Assembly: GCA_002425225.1 (NCBI GenBank)
Contig: DILV01000032.1
Span: 1 to 64,000, forward strand
Direction: 5' to 3'
Source of the DNA: Thiothrix sp. UBA5583
Lineage (GTDB): Bacteria; Pseudomonadota; Gammaproteobacteria; Thiotrichales; Thiotrichaceae
Length of the DNA: 64,000 nt
The position numbers and the translations under genes were made by a program. Position 1 is the first letter of the stretch. The number at the start of each line of letters is the position of its first letter. The notes below the pieces were generated by a model that was not told the DNA's origin, searched no databases, and saw only the letters and a program-made list of their open reading frames with translations. Below, piece after piece: positions 52,174-61,074 of the stretch.

Positions 52174-53655
52174 ATGAAAACACGGACACTGGCACTACTG
52201 GTTGCAAGCACGTTCACTGTTGCCACACCGGCAGCCTTCGCCGAAAACCTGTTGCAGGTTTATCAGCGAGCCAAAGAATACGATGCCCAATTCAAGGCGC
52301 AGGAAAGCAACCATTTGGCTATCGTCGAAAAGAAACAGCAAGCATTGGCAAGTCTCAAGCCACAGGTCAACCTGAGTGGCAACGCTGCGTACAGCAGTGA
52401 GCGCAACAGCCTCACTGGCAATACAGTAGATGGCACAGCAGGCAGCTACACCCTGGGTGTCAGCAAATCGCTGTACAACAAAAACCTGAATGCGACCGTG
52501 GGCAAAACCGACGCCCTGATTGCCCAATCCACTGCCGCACTGGAATCTTACCGGCAAGACCTGATTACCCGCGTGGCAGATGCCTATTTCAGGGCACTGA
52601 CCGCACAAGACAACCTTGAATTTGCTCGCGCGGAAAAGGCTGCCATCGGTCGCCAGCTTGAACAGACCAAGGCTTATTTCGATGCAGGCCGTTCCGCCAT
52701 TACCGATGTCAAGGAAGCCGAAGCCAGCCACGCCGCAGCCAGCGCCCAAGAAATTGCCGCCACCCAGCAACTGGATGTTGCCCGCGAGCAATTGCGCGTG
52801 CTGACTGGCGGTTTCTACCAATCGCTGAATGCACCACGCACCAACATGCCGCTGACCATGCCGGAACCCAACGGCATTGAGGCATGGGTCAACACCGCCA
52901 AGCAGAAAAACCACTTGCTACGTGCCAGCAAACAGGCGATTGCCGCCCAGCAAAAGGAAGTGGAAGCCCAACGTGCTGCCAAATCCCCCACGGTCAATCT
53001 ATTTGCCAACCACACAGGGGCGTATGCAGACAATGACACTTTCAACAACCGGCGCTCCAACGATTCATCAGTCGGTGTAAATCTGAGCGTACCACTGTAT
53101 ACCGGTGGCGCAATCTCATCCAAAGTGCGCGAAGCCCAGCACAACCTGCGTCAGTCACAACAGCAACACGATTTTCAGGAGCGCCAGACCGAGCAACTGG
53201 CACGTTCCGCTTTCCTGACCGTGCAATCCAGCATCAGTCAGACCAAAGCCGCCCAGCAGGCACTTAGCGCAGCCGAAACTGCCGCAGAAGCGACCCAGGC
53301 CGGTTTTGAAGTGGGAACCCGCACTGCGGTGGACGTGCTGAATTCCTTACGTGGCGTGTTCCGCGCCCGCCGCGATTATGCCAGCGCCCGTTACAGCTAC
53401 CTGCAAAACCAGTTGGCACTGCGGCAGGCTGCCGGAACCCTGAGTGAGAAAGATGTGGCGTCCATGAGCGCTTTCATGACCGCCGCTCCCAAGCAAGTAG
53501 CCGCTGACAGCAGCCAAGACCAACCGGAAGCTACCGACCAGATCAGTGAACAGGTGAAGCCCGCAGCACCAGCAGCAGTGGAAAAATCCTCAGCAGCAGA
53601 TGGTGGCTATCAATACTACGTCATGCCGGAGCAACCCGGCAAAGCAGCCAAGTAA
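52174..53655 (+). CDS. tolC: TolC-family outer-membrane channel
   Basis: A 493-residue outer-membrane efflux channel with a signal peptide (LALLVASTFTVATPAAFA). The two TolC repeats are seen (NLLQVYQRAKEYDAQFKAQE; VGVNLSVPLYTGGAISSKVR), along with long helical segments and VGTRTAVDVLNSLRGVFRAR. The last 60 residues are Ala/Gln/Pro-rich and low in complexity. It works with RND or ABC exporters and type I secretion. It is 20 bases after the rhodanese gene, so the three genes are likely one transcript. Confidence 0.92.
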   Translation: MKTRTLALLVASTFTVATPAAFAENLLQVYQRAKEYDAQFKAQESNHLAIVEKKQQALASLKPQVNLSGNAAYSSERNSLTGNTVDGTAGSYTLGVSKSLYNKNLNATVGKTDALIAQSTAALESYRQDLITRVADAYFRALTAQDNLEFARAEKAAIGRQLEQTKAYFDAGRSAITDVKEAEASHAAASAQEIAATQQLDVAREQLRVLTGGFYQSLNAPRTNMPLTMPEPNGIEAWVNTAKQKNHLLRASKQAIAAQQKEVEAQRAAKSPTVNLFANHTGAYADNDTFNNRRSNDSSVGVNLSVPLYTGGAISSKVREAQHNLRQSQQQHDFQERQTEQLARSAFLTVQSSISQTKAAQQALSAAETAAEATQAGFEVGTRTAVDVLNSLRGVFRARRDYASARYSYLQNQLALRQAAGTLSEKDVASMSAFMTAAPKQVAADSSQDQPEATDQISEQVKPAAPAAVEKSSAADGGYQYYVMPEQPGKAAK

Positions 53656-53661
53656 GCCAGC

Positions 53662-54057
53662 TCAGGGTTTGAGGTAAGCAAACTTCCAGCGGCAACCGGA
53701 TGCCGCCGCCAACACATCCAGCAAGGCGGCATCCGGCACAGCTTCCGCTTCATGCACATTGCCGATCAGCACCCATTGACGCACCCGCAACAGCGGCTTG
53801 CGGATGGGCTGGAATACCGTTTCGGCATCATCCACCGGCACACCTACGTAACAGAACGGCTTGACAGGGTGGGGTTCCAGCTCAATATCCGGCGAACATC
53901 CTAGAAAACAGACGTGTTGGAGAAACTGTTCGCCCGTTGCAAATACGCCCTCTTCCAGCGCTTTCCCCAACAGCCCCACCGCCTGCAAGACAGGCAAGAC
54001 CGACGCAGTGGTTGCACCCTGCGGATAAAGCAGCAAACAGTAAGCGGATAATGGCAT
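53662..54057 (-). CDS. Hypothetical protein, 131 residues
   Basis: I do not recognise this protein. It starts MPLSAYCLLLYPQGATTASV, contains CFLGCSPDIELEPHPVKPFC, and ends ASGCRWKFAYLKP; several Cys but no clear metal motif. No signal peptide or membrane helix is evident. It is 30 bases downstream of the 63-residue gene and converges with tolC with a gap of six bases. Codon use is like the neighbouring genes, which supports it being real. Confidence 0.55.
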   Translation of the reverse strand: MPLSAYCLLLYPQGATTASVLPVLQAVGLLGKALEEGVFATGEQFLQHVCFLGCSPDIELEPHPVKPFCYVGVPVDDAETVFQPIRKPLLRVRQWVLIGNVHEAEAVPDAALLDVLAAASGCRWKFAYLKP

Positions 54058-54087
54058 CAGGCAGCCCCCTAAAAAGCCGCCAGTGTA

Positions 54088-54279
54088 TCACTTGACCGAC
54101 TTGAGGCGCTGCACAAGCTGGTTGGCGGCTTCTTCCATCTGGAAACGTAACCATTGGTGGGTAGGGTCGCGTTCATGGCGCTTGTGCCACAGCGCCGTCG
54201 TCACTGAACCTTGCTCCAGCACAGTGAGGAATATTTGCAGGGAACGCCCATCCAGCGTCAGGTAATCTTCATCTTTCAT
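54088..54279 (-). CDS. Hypothetical small protein, 63 residues
   Basis: A small charged protein (MKDEDYLTLDGRSLQIFLTV, then HKRHERDPTHQWLRFQMEEA). It has two predicted helices and no motif I recognise. It is first in a likely two-gene minus-strand operon with the 131-residue protein, and divergent from the DUF1415 gene. Confidence 0.5.
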   Translation of the reverse strand: MKDEDYLTLDGRSLQIFLTVLEQGSVTTALWHKRHERDPTHQWLRFQMEEAANQLVQRLKSVK

Positions 54280-54428
54280 AAAAATAATAGTAGCACCCGA
54301 ATTTTGTTTTAGAAATTCAGGATTATTCCGTTCGATCAGGATTTTTTAGGGGATGGTCGGAAATAACCGGAACACCGTTTGGCAAACAGATGCTTTTTTC
54401 CCATCACCGGACAGGTTATGCTCAGATC

Positions 54429-55001
54429 ATGAAATACAGCAATGCCACTTACATCGCCCAGACCCGCTATTGGCTGGAAAACGTTGTCCTCAAACACAAC
54501 CTGTGCCCATTTGCGCACAAACCGTTCAAAGGAGGGCAAATCCGTTACGTTGTTACTGATTCCGCCCGCCCTGAATTCCTGCTGGAAGACCTGCAACAGG
54601 AACTGGAGCATCTGCGGACTACCCTGGTAGACGAAGTTGAAACCACCTTGCTGATCCATCCCAACACTCTGGTGGATTTTCTGGATTACAACGACTTTCT
54701 GGACATTGTGGATGCACTGCTGGCGGAAGAAGGCTACGAAGGCGAGTTTCAGGTTGCCAGTTTCCACCCCGATTACCAGTTTGCCGATACCCAACTGGAT
54801 GATGCCGAAAACTACACCAACCGTTCACCCTGGCCGATGTTGCACCTGATCCGCGAAGACAGCCTGGAAAAGGCCGTTGCCAGCTATCCTGATGTGGATG
54901 CCATTCCTGAGCGCAATATCCAGACCATGAACACATTGGGCAAGCGCCACCACCAGCAGGTGCTGGAGGCCAGCCTGCAACAAGAAGAGGAACCCTCGTG
55001 A
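54429..55001 (+). CDS. DUF1415 family protein
   Basis: A 190-residue cytosolic protein of the uncharacterised DUF1415 family. Typical segments: TRYWLENVVLKHNLCPFAHK (with the conserved Cys-Pro-Phe), LLIHPNTLVDFLDYNDFLD, QVASFHPDYQFADT and YTNRSPWPMLHLIRED. The ATG at 54429 gives the normal start; an in-frame ATG at 54390 is a weaker alternative. The stop overlaps the rhomboid-family gene start. Confidence 0.85.
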   Translation: MKYSNATYIAQTRYWLENVVLKHNLCPFAHKPFKGGQIRYVVTDSARPEFLLEDLQQELEHLRTTLVDEVETTLLIHPNTLVDFLDYNDFLDIVDALLAEEGYEGEFQVASFHPDYQFADTQLDDAENYTNRSPWPMLHLIREDSLEKAVASYPDVDAIPERNIQTMNTLGKRHHQQVLEASLQQEEEPS

Positions 55002-55555
55002 CCAGTCATGTCCACCGCATCCGCGAAGAGTTGCCCGCAGTCCTGTTGTTCATTGCTGCCATTTGGGGAGTCTTCCTGCTGGATCGCATCTTGCCGCTGG
55101 AACGTTTCGGGCTGGTTCCGCGTGACTGGGGCGGCCTGATTGGGGTGGCGACCATACCGTTTCTGCACGCCAATTTCAACCACCTGCTCAACAACACTAT
55201 TCCCCTGGTGGTGTTGCTGGCCTTGCTGGCAGGTTCACGGGCTGATTCGCGGGCGGTCGTCGTAATAACTGCTGTGTTGGGGGGATTATTATTGTGGCTG
55301 TTCGGGCGCAGCTATTCGATGCACATTGGTGCAAGCGGCCTGGTGTTTGGCCTTGCCGTGTTCCTGATTGTGTCCGGCATTCTGGAAAAACGCACGATTC
55401 CCTCTTTCATCAGCGTGCTTGTAACCCTGTTTTACGGCTCCAGCCTGCTGACCGGCATCTTGCCAGGGCAGGCAGGCGTGTCGTGGGATGGGCATCTGTT
55501 TGGTGGCATCGCTGGCGGGGTGGTCGCTTGGCTGTTGATGCGCAAGCCGGGTTAG
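54998..55555 (+). CDS. Rhomboid-family intramembrane serine protease
   Basis: A 185-residue membrane protein with about six helices. Rhomboid marks: FLHANFNHLLNNTIPLVVL, the serine motif GASGLVFGL (active Ser) and SWDGHLFGGIAGG (active His). Translation starts at GTG 54998, overlapping the DUF1415 stop by four bases. It would cut substrate proteins within the inner membrane; the substrate is unknown. Confidence 0.88.
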   Translation: MTSHVHRIREELPAVLLFIAAIWGVFLLDRILPLERFGLVPRDWGGLIGVATIPFLHANFNHLLNNTIPLVVLLALLAGSRADSRAVVVITAVLGGLLLWLFGRSYSMHIGASGLVFGLAVFLIVSGILEKRTIPSFISVLVTLFYGSSLLTGILPGQAGVSWDGHLFGGIAGGVVAWLLMRKPG

Positions 55556-55558
55556 CCT

Positions 55559-57343
55559 TTACGCATCCCCATACAGCTTCCGGTATAGCCCATCCTGCTT
55601 CAACAGTTGTTGATGACTTCCCTGCTCGCTGATCCCGCCGTCTTCAAACACGAAAATATGATCGGCCTGACGCACTGCACTCAAACGGTGTGCCACGATC
55701 AGAGTGGTACGCCCGCGCAGGAATTCTGCCATTGCCGCGTGCAATTGCTGTTCGGTAGCCGTATCCAGGGCGGAAGTGGCTTCATCAAGAATCACCACGC
55801 AGGGGTTGGATAAAATCATCCGCGCAATCGCCAGCCGTTGGCGTTGTCCACCGGACAAACGCATTCCCTGCCGCCCGACGATGGTATCCAGCCCTTGTGT
55901 CTGCGCACGGATGGTATCATCCAGTTGGGCAATGCGTAGTGCATCCCACAACTGCTCATCAGGCAAGTCACGCCCCAGGGTCAGGTTGGCTCGGATACTA
56001 TCGTTGAACAGTGCCGGTTGTTGCAAGACAGTGGCAACGTGTTCACGCACGACATCCAAACCGATTGCCGTGACGGGTACACCGTCAAAATACAACTGCC
56101 CTTGCTGCGGCTGGTAAAGCCCCAACAACACTTGTACGAAAGTGGATTTGCCGCCACCACTTGCCCCCACCAGCGCAATTTTCTGCCCGGACTGGATAGT
56201 CAGATTGACGTTTTTCAGCACAGGTGGTTTGTCACCATAGGCAAAGGTGATGTTTTCTGCCCGCACGCTGACCGTGTTTTTACCCAGGAACGGGTTGTAG
56301 GTATGGGGATAATCAGGCTCAGGCGGCATTGCCAGCAAGGTATTGATACGTTGCAAGGCCGCTTTCGCCCCATACCAGCCGTACTGGATGGCCAGCACTT
56401 CCTGCACCGGCCCCATCATGAACCACAAGTAGCTGAACACTGCCAGCATTTCACCAATGCTTAGATCGGAAAACACCACCATCAACATGCTGACCGCACG
56501 GAACAGATCAAAGCCGGAAATGAACACGGTAAATGACAAGCGGCTGGCAGCATCACTGCGCCAAGCGAATTGTCCGGCATGGTTTCTTACCTCGTGCGCG
56601 TGGTCTGCCACCCTCCCAAAAAAGTTGCTGGCACGGTTGCTGGCACGGATTTGCTGGATGGTGTCGAGCGTTTCGGTCAGGGCTTGCTGGAACAGCTCAA
56701 ACGCACTGTTTTCCTGACGTTTCAGGTCTTTGATGTATTTACCGAGCTTGAGAGTGATTAAAACCACCAGCGGGTTGAGTAACAGGATAAACAACGCCAG
56801 TTGCCAGTGCAGCCACAGTAACACCGCTGTGACTCCCACCAGTGACAAAACCGCCACGATGAATTTGCTGATGGTTGCACCGAGGAAAGTGTCAATGGTT
56901 TCCACATCCACCACCAGCCGTGAGCTGACCGTGCCGCTGCCGAGGGTTTCATATTCGCTCATGCGGATGGTTTCGATGTGTTGTAACAGCCGCTGGCGGA
57001 TACGGTAGGTTAGATCCTTGCTGATCAGGGTGAATTCGCGGGTTTGCCAAACGGAAGTGAATAGCCATGCCAGTCGCATGATCACGGTCAGCACCGTCAG
57101 CGCGGTAATATACAGCACTGGGCCCTGCCAATTGGCAGGAAACAAGCTATTCATACCGGCGACCATCCAGCCCGGTTTGTGCAGCAGGACTTCATCAACC
57201 AACAGGGGAATCAGCAGCGGGATAGGCACGCTGATGAGTGCAGCAAGCAGTGCCACCACGTTGGCAATCAGCAGTTCCTTGCGGTGGTTTAATGCCTGTC
57301 GGAACAGGTCTTGCCAGGTGTATTCAGCAGTGGAGGTTGTCAT
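55559..57343 (-). CDS. ABC exporter, fused permease-ATPase
   Basis: A 594-residue half-transporter of the MsbA/lipid-and-drug exporter type. Six transmembrane helices occupy residues 30-320. The ATPase has Walker A VGASGGGKSTFVQVL, signature RLSGGQRQRLAIARM and Walker B VVILDEATSALDTA, with the switch His in LIVAHRLSAVR. It would act as a homodimer. The gene stands alone, running convergent to the rhomboid gene with three bases between stops. The substrate cannot be told from sequence. Confidence 0.88.
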   Translation of the reverse strand: MTTSTAEYTWQDLFRQALNHRKELLIANVVALLAALISVPIPLLIPLLVDEVLLHKPGWMVAGMNSLFPANWQGPVLYITALTVLTVIMRLAWLFTSVWQTREFTLISKDLTYRIRQRLLQHIETIRMSEYETLGSGTVSSRLVVDVETIDTFLGATISKFIVAVLSLVGVTAVLLWLHWQLALFILLLNPLVVLITLKLGKYIKDLKRQENSAFELFQQALTETLDTIQQIRASNRASNFFGRVADHAHEVRNHAGQFAWRSDAASRLSFTVFISGFDLFRAVSMLMVVFSDLSIGEMLAVFSYLWFMMGPVQEVLAIQYGWYGAKAALQRINTLLAMPPEPDYPHTYNPFLGKNTVSVRAENITFAYGDKPPVLKNVNLTIQSGQKIALVGASGGGKSTFVQVLLGLYQPQQGQLYFDGVPVTAIGLDVVREHVATVLQQPALFNDSIRANLTLGRDLPDEQLWDALRIAQLDDTIRAQTQGLDTIVGRQGMRLSGGQRQRLAIARMILSNPCVVILDEATSALDTATEQQLHAAMAEFLRGRTTLIVAHRLSAVRQADHIFVFEDGGISEQGSHQQLLKQDGLYRKLYGDA

Positions 57344-57373
57344 GCAGCAATACTACCTGTTTTGGGTGCAGCA

Positions 57374-57403
57374 CAAAAAAGAAAGGCGCTGGTTAGCGCC
57401 TTT
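57374..57403 (-). terminator. Intrinsic terminator of the cytochrome c gene
   Basis: On the minus strand, AAAGGCGCT-AACC-AGCGCCTTT (57403-57382) is followed by CTTTTTT, about 25 bases after the cytochrome stop codon. It keeps transcription out of the ABC gene. Confidence 0.85.
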
Positions 57404-57428
57404 CCTGATCATGGCTGGTAAACCCGTT

Positions 57429-58382
57429 TTATTTGGATTGGGCAACCATGTAATCAACGGCTGCCTTGATTTCAGCATCAGACAGCGCTGCGTTGCCACC
57501 TTTGGCAGGCATAGCGCCTTTGCCATTGAGTGCGTTGCTGTACATCGCATCGTTACCAGCAGCGATACGCGCACTCCAGGCAGCTTTGTCACCCAGTTTG
57601 GGAGAGTTGGCAACACCCACATCATGGCAGGAGAAGCAGGTAGCCTTGTAGATTTTTGCACCATCAACAGCAGCAGCCGGAGCAGCCGCTTGCGCAGGAG
57701 CCGCAGCCATGCCGGACATACCAGCCATGCCTTCCTGTGCTGGAGCCGCAGCCATACCGGACATGCCAGCCATGCCTTCCTGTGCTGGAGCCGCAGCCAT
57801 ACCGGACATACCAGCCATGCTTTCCTGTGCTGGAGCCGCAGCCATACCGGACATGCCAGCCATACTTTCTTGCGCAGCAGGAGCAGCCGCTTTCTTAACC
57901 TGACTAGACAAGTCATGACCAGCTTTGCCCGTCATATAAACGACGGCATTGGTCAGCTCTTCATCAGTGATGGTGGGATCACCACCACGCGCAGGCATGG
58001 AATTCAGGCCATTGATGGCATTTTTCATCAAACCATCCAACCCGTTGCCAACACGTGGAGCCCACGCCGCCTTGTCATCAATTTTGGGAGCACCCAGAAC
58101 ACCAGCGCTGTGGCATGATGTACAAACGGCATTGTAGACAGCTTCACCGGAACGGGCAGCCTTGGCAACAGACTTGTCTACCGCGTTTACCTTGCCGATT
58201 GGCGCGAGGTTGATCTCAGCCGCTGCCGCTTGCATGGAGGTATCTTCAGCACCTTTGGTTGAGTTTTTCTCAATGGTGCTGAACAGGTTGGATACCAGTA
58301 CGGCAACTGCCGCACCGATCAGAACAAGACCACCGATCAGCACGGGTTTTGCCATTGGGTCTTTAGGTGTTGAGTGAGCCAC
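57429..58382 (-). CDS. Membrane-anchored di-heme c5-type cytochrome with Met-rich repeat linker
   Basis: A 317-residue electron carrier on the periplasmic side of the inner membrane. An N-terminal anchor (VLIGGLVLIGAAVAVLVSNL) is followed by a first cytochrome c domain (heme motif CTSCH at about 87-91), a linker with four tandem 15-residue repeats (SMAGMSGMAAAPAQE type), and a second cytochrome domain (CFSCH at about 249-253). Both domains have the c5-like pattern ending in MPARGG or MPAKGG, with the Met axial ligand. GTG 58382 is the start, five bases after AGGAGG. It may pass electrons to a terminal oxidase or take them from sulfur oxidation. Confidence 0.88.
   Translation of the reverse strand: MAHSTPKDPMAKPVLIGGLVLIGAAVAVLVSNLFSTIEKNSTKGAEDTSMQAAAAEINLAPIGKVNAVDKSVAKAARSGEAVYNAVCTSCHSAGVLGAPKIDDKAAWAPRVGNGLDGLMKNAINGLNSMPARGGDPTITDEELTNAVVYMTGKAGHDLSSQVKKAAAPAAQESMAGMSGMAAAPAQESMAGMSGMAAAPAQEGMAGMSGMAAAPAQEGMAGMSGMAAAPAQAAAPAAAVDGAKIYKATCFSCHDVGVANSPKLGDKAAWSARIAAGNDAMYSNALNGKGAMPAKGGNAALSDAEIKAAVDYMVAQSK
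57700..57879 (-). repeat. Four tandem 45-bp repeats in the cytochrome linker
   Basis: Units at 57700-57744, 57745-57789, 57790-57834 and 57835-57879 are nearly identical and keep the frame. Each encodes a 15-residue Met/Ala/Gly-rich block. High identity suggests recent slippage or recombination, so copy number may vary between strains. Confidence 0.9.
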
Positions 58383-58599
58383 TTTTGCCTCCTGTAAACC
58401 GGGCGCAAACTCGCCCGACAATCAGTGAATCTAGGATGTTAGAAAATCATGAACCGGCGGATTATATTCAATATTGCTAATACTCGCTATCCATCAGGGA
58501 AGAAAACTTGATATGAATCACACGAAAAAATGGGGTTTTCGCCTCACACACGGCAATGGACGTGAAGGTCAGGGTTGGGTATGATGCACTTCCCACGTC

Positions 58600-58675
58600 G
58601 CACCCGTAGCTCAGGGGATAGAGTATTGGCCTCCGAAGCCAAGGGTCGCTGGTTCGATTCCAGCCGGGTGCGCCA
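58600..58675 (+). tRNA. tRNA-Arg (anticodon CCG)
   Basis: A 76-base cloverleaf with the acceptor pair GCACCCG/CGGGTGC and encoded CCA end. The D-arm region is GCTCAGGGGATAGAGT, the anticodon stem-loop is TTGGC-CTCCGAA-GCCAA (anticodon CCG at 58633-58635), and the T-loop is GGTTCGATTCC. It reads the CGG codon. Confidence 0.96.
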
Positions 58676-58850
58676 ACCATATCAATCACTTGCATAGAAA
58701 TAAAAATAAGCCCGCCTTCCTTTCCATCCTTGACCTACAGCTTATCAGAAAAATTCATCCACCTATCCCCGGCAGACAGACTAACGGACTTGATATTCTT
58801 ATTGTTTTAACTGGGAGTATCACACACGCTCACCTTCTTGGGGATTCATC

Positions 58851-59165
58851 ATGAGCAAGGCCGTTACATCATTGTCGGTATCTGCCGTTCAGTCACAGTT
58901 CAAACAGCAGCGCAATGCTTTGCCAGAGCGCGTTCAAGCCGTTTTTCGACCGGAAGCTCCCATCACTGCAATACCCTCACAGATTCGTTCCAGCGTAGAA
59001 AAAATAGCAACCAGCCAGATTAGCCAGCTAACCCTGCGACCTGGAGCCGAGATTATCATCGTGGTTTCATCACGCGGCACCATCCAGATTTACCGCAAAA
59101 ACCCGGATGACACCATCGGACGCCTGATTCTAGAAACAGGCATGACCAGTGATACCGAGGACTAG
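58851..59165 (+). CDS. Hypothetical protein, 104 residues
   Basis: A small soluble protein that I do not recognise. The N-terminal half is polar (MSKAVTSLSVSAVQSQFKQQ). The C-terminal half looks like a small beta domain (LRPGAEIIIVVSSRGTIQIY, then RKNPDDTIGRLILETG). There is no strong ribosome-binding site but an ATG in GGGGATTCATCATG. It stands alone after tRNA-Arg. Confidence 0.5.
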   Translation: MSKAVTSLSVSAVQSQFKQQRNALPERVQAVFRPEAPITAIPSQIRSSVEKIATSQISQLTLRPGAEIIIVVSSRGTIQIYRKNPDDTIGRLILETGMTSDTED

Positions 59166-59190
59166 GCAGAGGGAAAACCAGCCTGAAAAC

Positions 59191-60174
59191 TCAAAGGTTA
59201 GGGTCAACCAGAATACGCCCCTGCACTTTCCCCGCAACAATATCACGCGCCGCCTGCGGCACATCTGCCAGTGCTATCACTTTGCCAAGATCGGCATAAG
59301 CACTTTCCGGCAATTCGGCAGCAAGGTGTTCCCATGCCTGTGTGCGGCGTGATAACGGGCAACTGACCGAATCCACCCCTCGCAAACTGACATTGCGCAG
59401 AATGAAAGGCATCACCGTGGTATGCAGCTCGTGGCTGTTGGCAAGACCACAGGCGGCGACCGCGCCACCATAATCCATTTCCGCCAGCACCCGTGCCAGG
59501 ATACTACCCCCGGCTACATCCACCGCCCCTGCCCAGCACTGGGATTCGAGCGGACGGGCCGGTTGTAGCATGGTTTCACGCGCAATAAATTCTTTTGCGC
59601 CCAGTTTACCGAGGAATTCATGGGTTTCCGGGCGACCGGTCACTGCCACCACATGATAGCCGCGCTGTGCAAGCAATTGCACTGCCACACTGCCAACCCC
59701 GCCTGCCGCCCCTGTCACCAGCACTTTGCCAGAGCTAGGCTGTACACCAGCCTCTTCCAGTGTCATGACACACAGCATGGCGGTCAAACCTGCCGTGCCA
59801 ATGGTCATAGCCTTGTGTGCATCCAGCCCTGCTGGCATTGCCACCAGCCAATCGGCCTTGACCCGTGCTTTCTGCGCATAGCCACCCCAGAAACGTTCGC
59901 CCACACCCCAACCAGTGAGAATCACAGCATCACCTGGTTGGAAACGATCCGAAGCGGATTCCACCACCGTACCGGCAAAGTCGATACCGGGAACCATCGG
60001 GAAGGAACGGATGATCTTGCCCGTACCGGTTACAGCCAAACCATCCTTGTAATTGAGAGAGGAATAAGCAATATCGACTAGCACTTCACCGACAGGCAAA
60101 TCAGCTACTTCAAGCTGGCGGATGGCTGCCGTGGTTTTACCATCAGTTTGGTCGAGCAGCAGGGCATTGAACAT
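59191..60174 (-). CDS. acuI: YhdH/AcuI-family acryloyl-CoA reductase (quinone-oxidoreductase-like)
   Basis: A 327-residue zinc-free medium-chain reductase. The N-terminal catalytic domain has DIAYSSLNYKDGLAVTG and VPGIDFAGTVVES; the NADPH-binding domain has VLVTGAAGGVGSVAVQLLAQ; and RNVSLRGVDSVSCPL is typical of YhdH/AcuI. AcuI reduces toxic acryloyl-CoA to propionyl-CoA. The family match is strong; the exact substrate is not proven by sequence. The gene stands alone. Confidence 0.88.
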   Translation of the reverse strand: MFNALLLDQTDGKTTAAIRQLEVADLPVGEVLVDIAYSSLNYKDGLAVTGTGKIIRSFPMVPGIDFAGTVVESASDRFQPGDAVILTGWGVGERFWGGYAQKARVKADWLVAMPAGLDAHKAMTIGTAGLTAMLCVMTLEEAGVQPSSGKVLVTGAAGGVGSVAVQLLAQRGYHVVAVTGRPETHEFLGKLGAKEFIARETMLQPARPLESQCWAGAVDVAGGSILARVLAEMDYGGAVAACGLANSHELHTTVMPFILRNVSLRGVDSVSCPLSRRTQAWEHLAAELPESAYADLGKVIALADVPQAARDIVAGKVQGRILVDPNL

Positions 60175-60267
60175 GGGGAAACTCCTTGGGTGGTAGCGGT
60201 TGTATGTTCAAGCCATGATAAGGGAATGATGCAGCGCAAACCAGAGCACGCACTACCAGCGAACCTG

Positions 60268-61074
60268 TTAGCCCTGCCGCCAGTAAAACCGGTCAGGAAT
60301 CCACTGCCCACGCCCCAGCCTGCGCCCTGCCTGCAAACTACCCCAGGTGTATGCCTGTGCGGCAGCCACTGCCTTGCTGACATCCATGCCTTTGGCCAGA
60401 TTGGCAGCACAGGCGGAAGCTAGGGTGCAGCCGGAACCGTGGTAAGTTTGCGGCAAACGTTCCCACAGCCAGGTACGCTGGCGCTTGCCATCCGCATAAA
60501 GGGCATTTTCCACTCGCTCAGTGGCTGCATGGGTTCCGGTCAGCAACACATATTCACAGCCCTGATCCAGCAGGGAAAATGCGTAATCATCCTGTGTTTC
60601 ACCTGCCAGTGCCAAACTGGCAGCTTCTGGCACATTGGGAGTCAGCAAGGTGGTCAGTGGCAACAGGTATTCACGGATGGCTTCCAGCAACAGGTCGCTG
60701 GAAAGGCTTTGACCACCACCGGCTGCCAGTACCGGGTCAAGAATGACCGGCACATCGGGCGCTTGCAACAGGATGCGATGCACCGCCTCCACCACCGCCA
60801 CACTACCTAGCAGACCGATCTTGAAAGCGGCGACCGGCATGTCTGCCAGTATCGCTTCCGCCTGTTGTTCGATCAGGTAATCGGCAACCGGATCAATGCG
60901 TTGCACATTGCGGGTATCCTGCACCGTCAGGCAGGTAATCACCGATACCGGGTGACATCCCTGGCTAATAATGGCTTCCATGTCTGCCTGCACCCCTGCC
61001 CCGCCAACCGGGTCATGCCCTGCCAGCGTCATCACCACCGGCACTACCAGACGGTTTGTTTCTTCCGTTAGCAA
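60268..61074 (-). CDS. thiD: Hydroxymethylpyrimidine/phosphomethylpyrimidine kinase ThiD
   Basis: A 268-residue ribokinase-fold enzyme that phosphorylates HMP and HMP-phosphate in thiamine synthesis. Seen: TLAGHDPVGGAGVQADMEAI, with His in place of the common Ser in AGSDPSGGAG, then PVSVITCLTVQDT, FKIGLLGS, and LPQTYHGSGCTLASACAANL with the anion-hole GSGCT. The only start I see giving a full N-terminus is TTG at 61074, overlapping the PatZ-like stop by seven bases; an internal GTG is possible. Its link to the acetyltransferase gene is probably only positional. Confidence 0.88.
   Translation of the reverse strand: MLTEETNRLVVPVVMTLAGHDPVGGAGVQADMEAIISQGCHPVSVITCLTVQDTRNVQRIDPVADYLIEQQAEAILADMPVAAFKIGLLGSVAVVEAVHRILLQAPDVPVILDPVLAAGGGQSLSSDLLLEAIREYLLPLTTLLTPNVPEAASLALAGETQDDYAFSLLDQGCEYVLLTGTHAATERVENALYADGKRQRTWLWERLPQTYHGSGCTLASACAANLAKGMDVSKAVAAAQAYTWGSLQAGRRLGRGQWIPDRFYWRQG

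Noticed and set aside
57700..57879. CRISPR array
   Set aside because: Contiguous 45-bp units without spacers, in frame inside a cytochrome gene.
58477..58695. Minus-strand ORF reading GAPGWNRTSDPWLRRP and similar
   Set aside because: It is the antisense of tRNA-Arg(CCG); this peptide is a well-known false annotation over tRNA genes.
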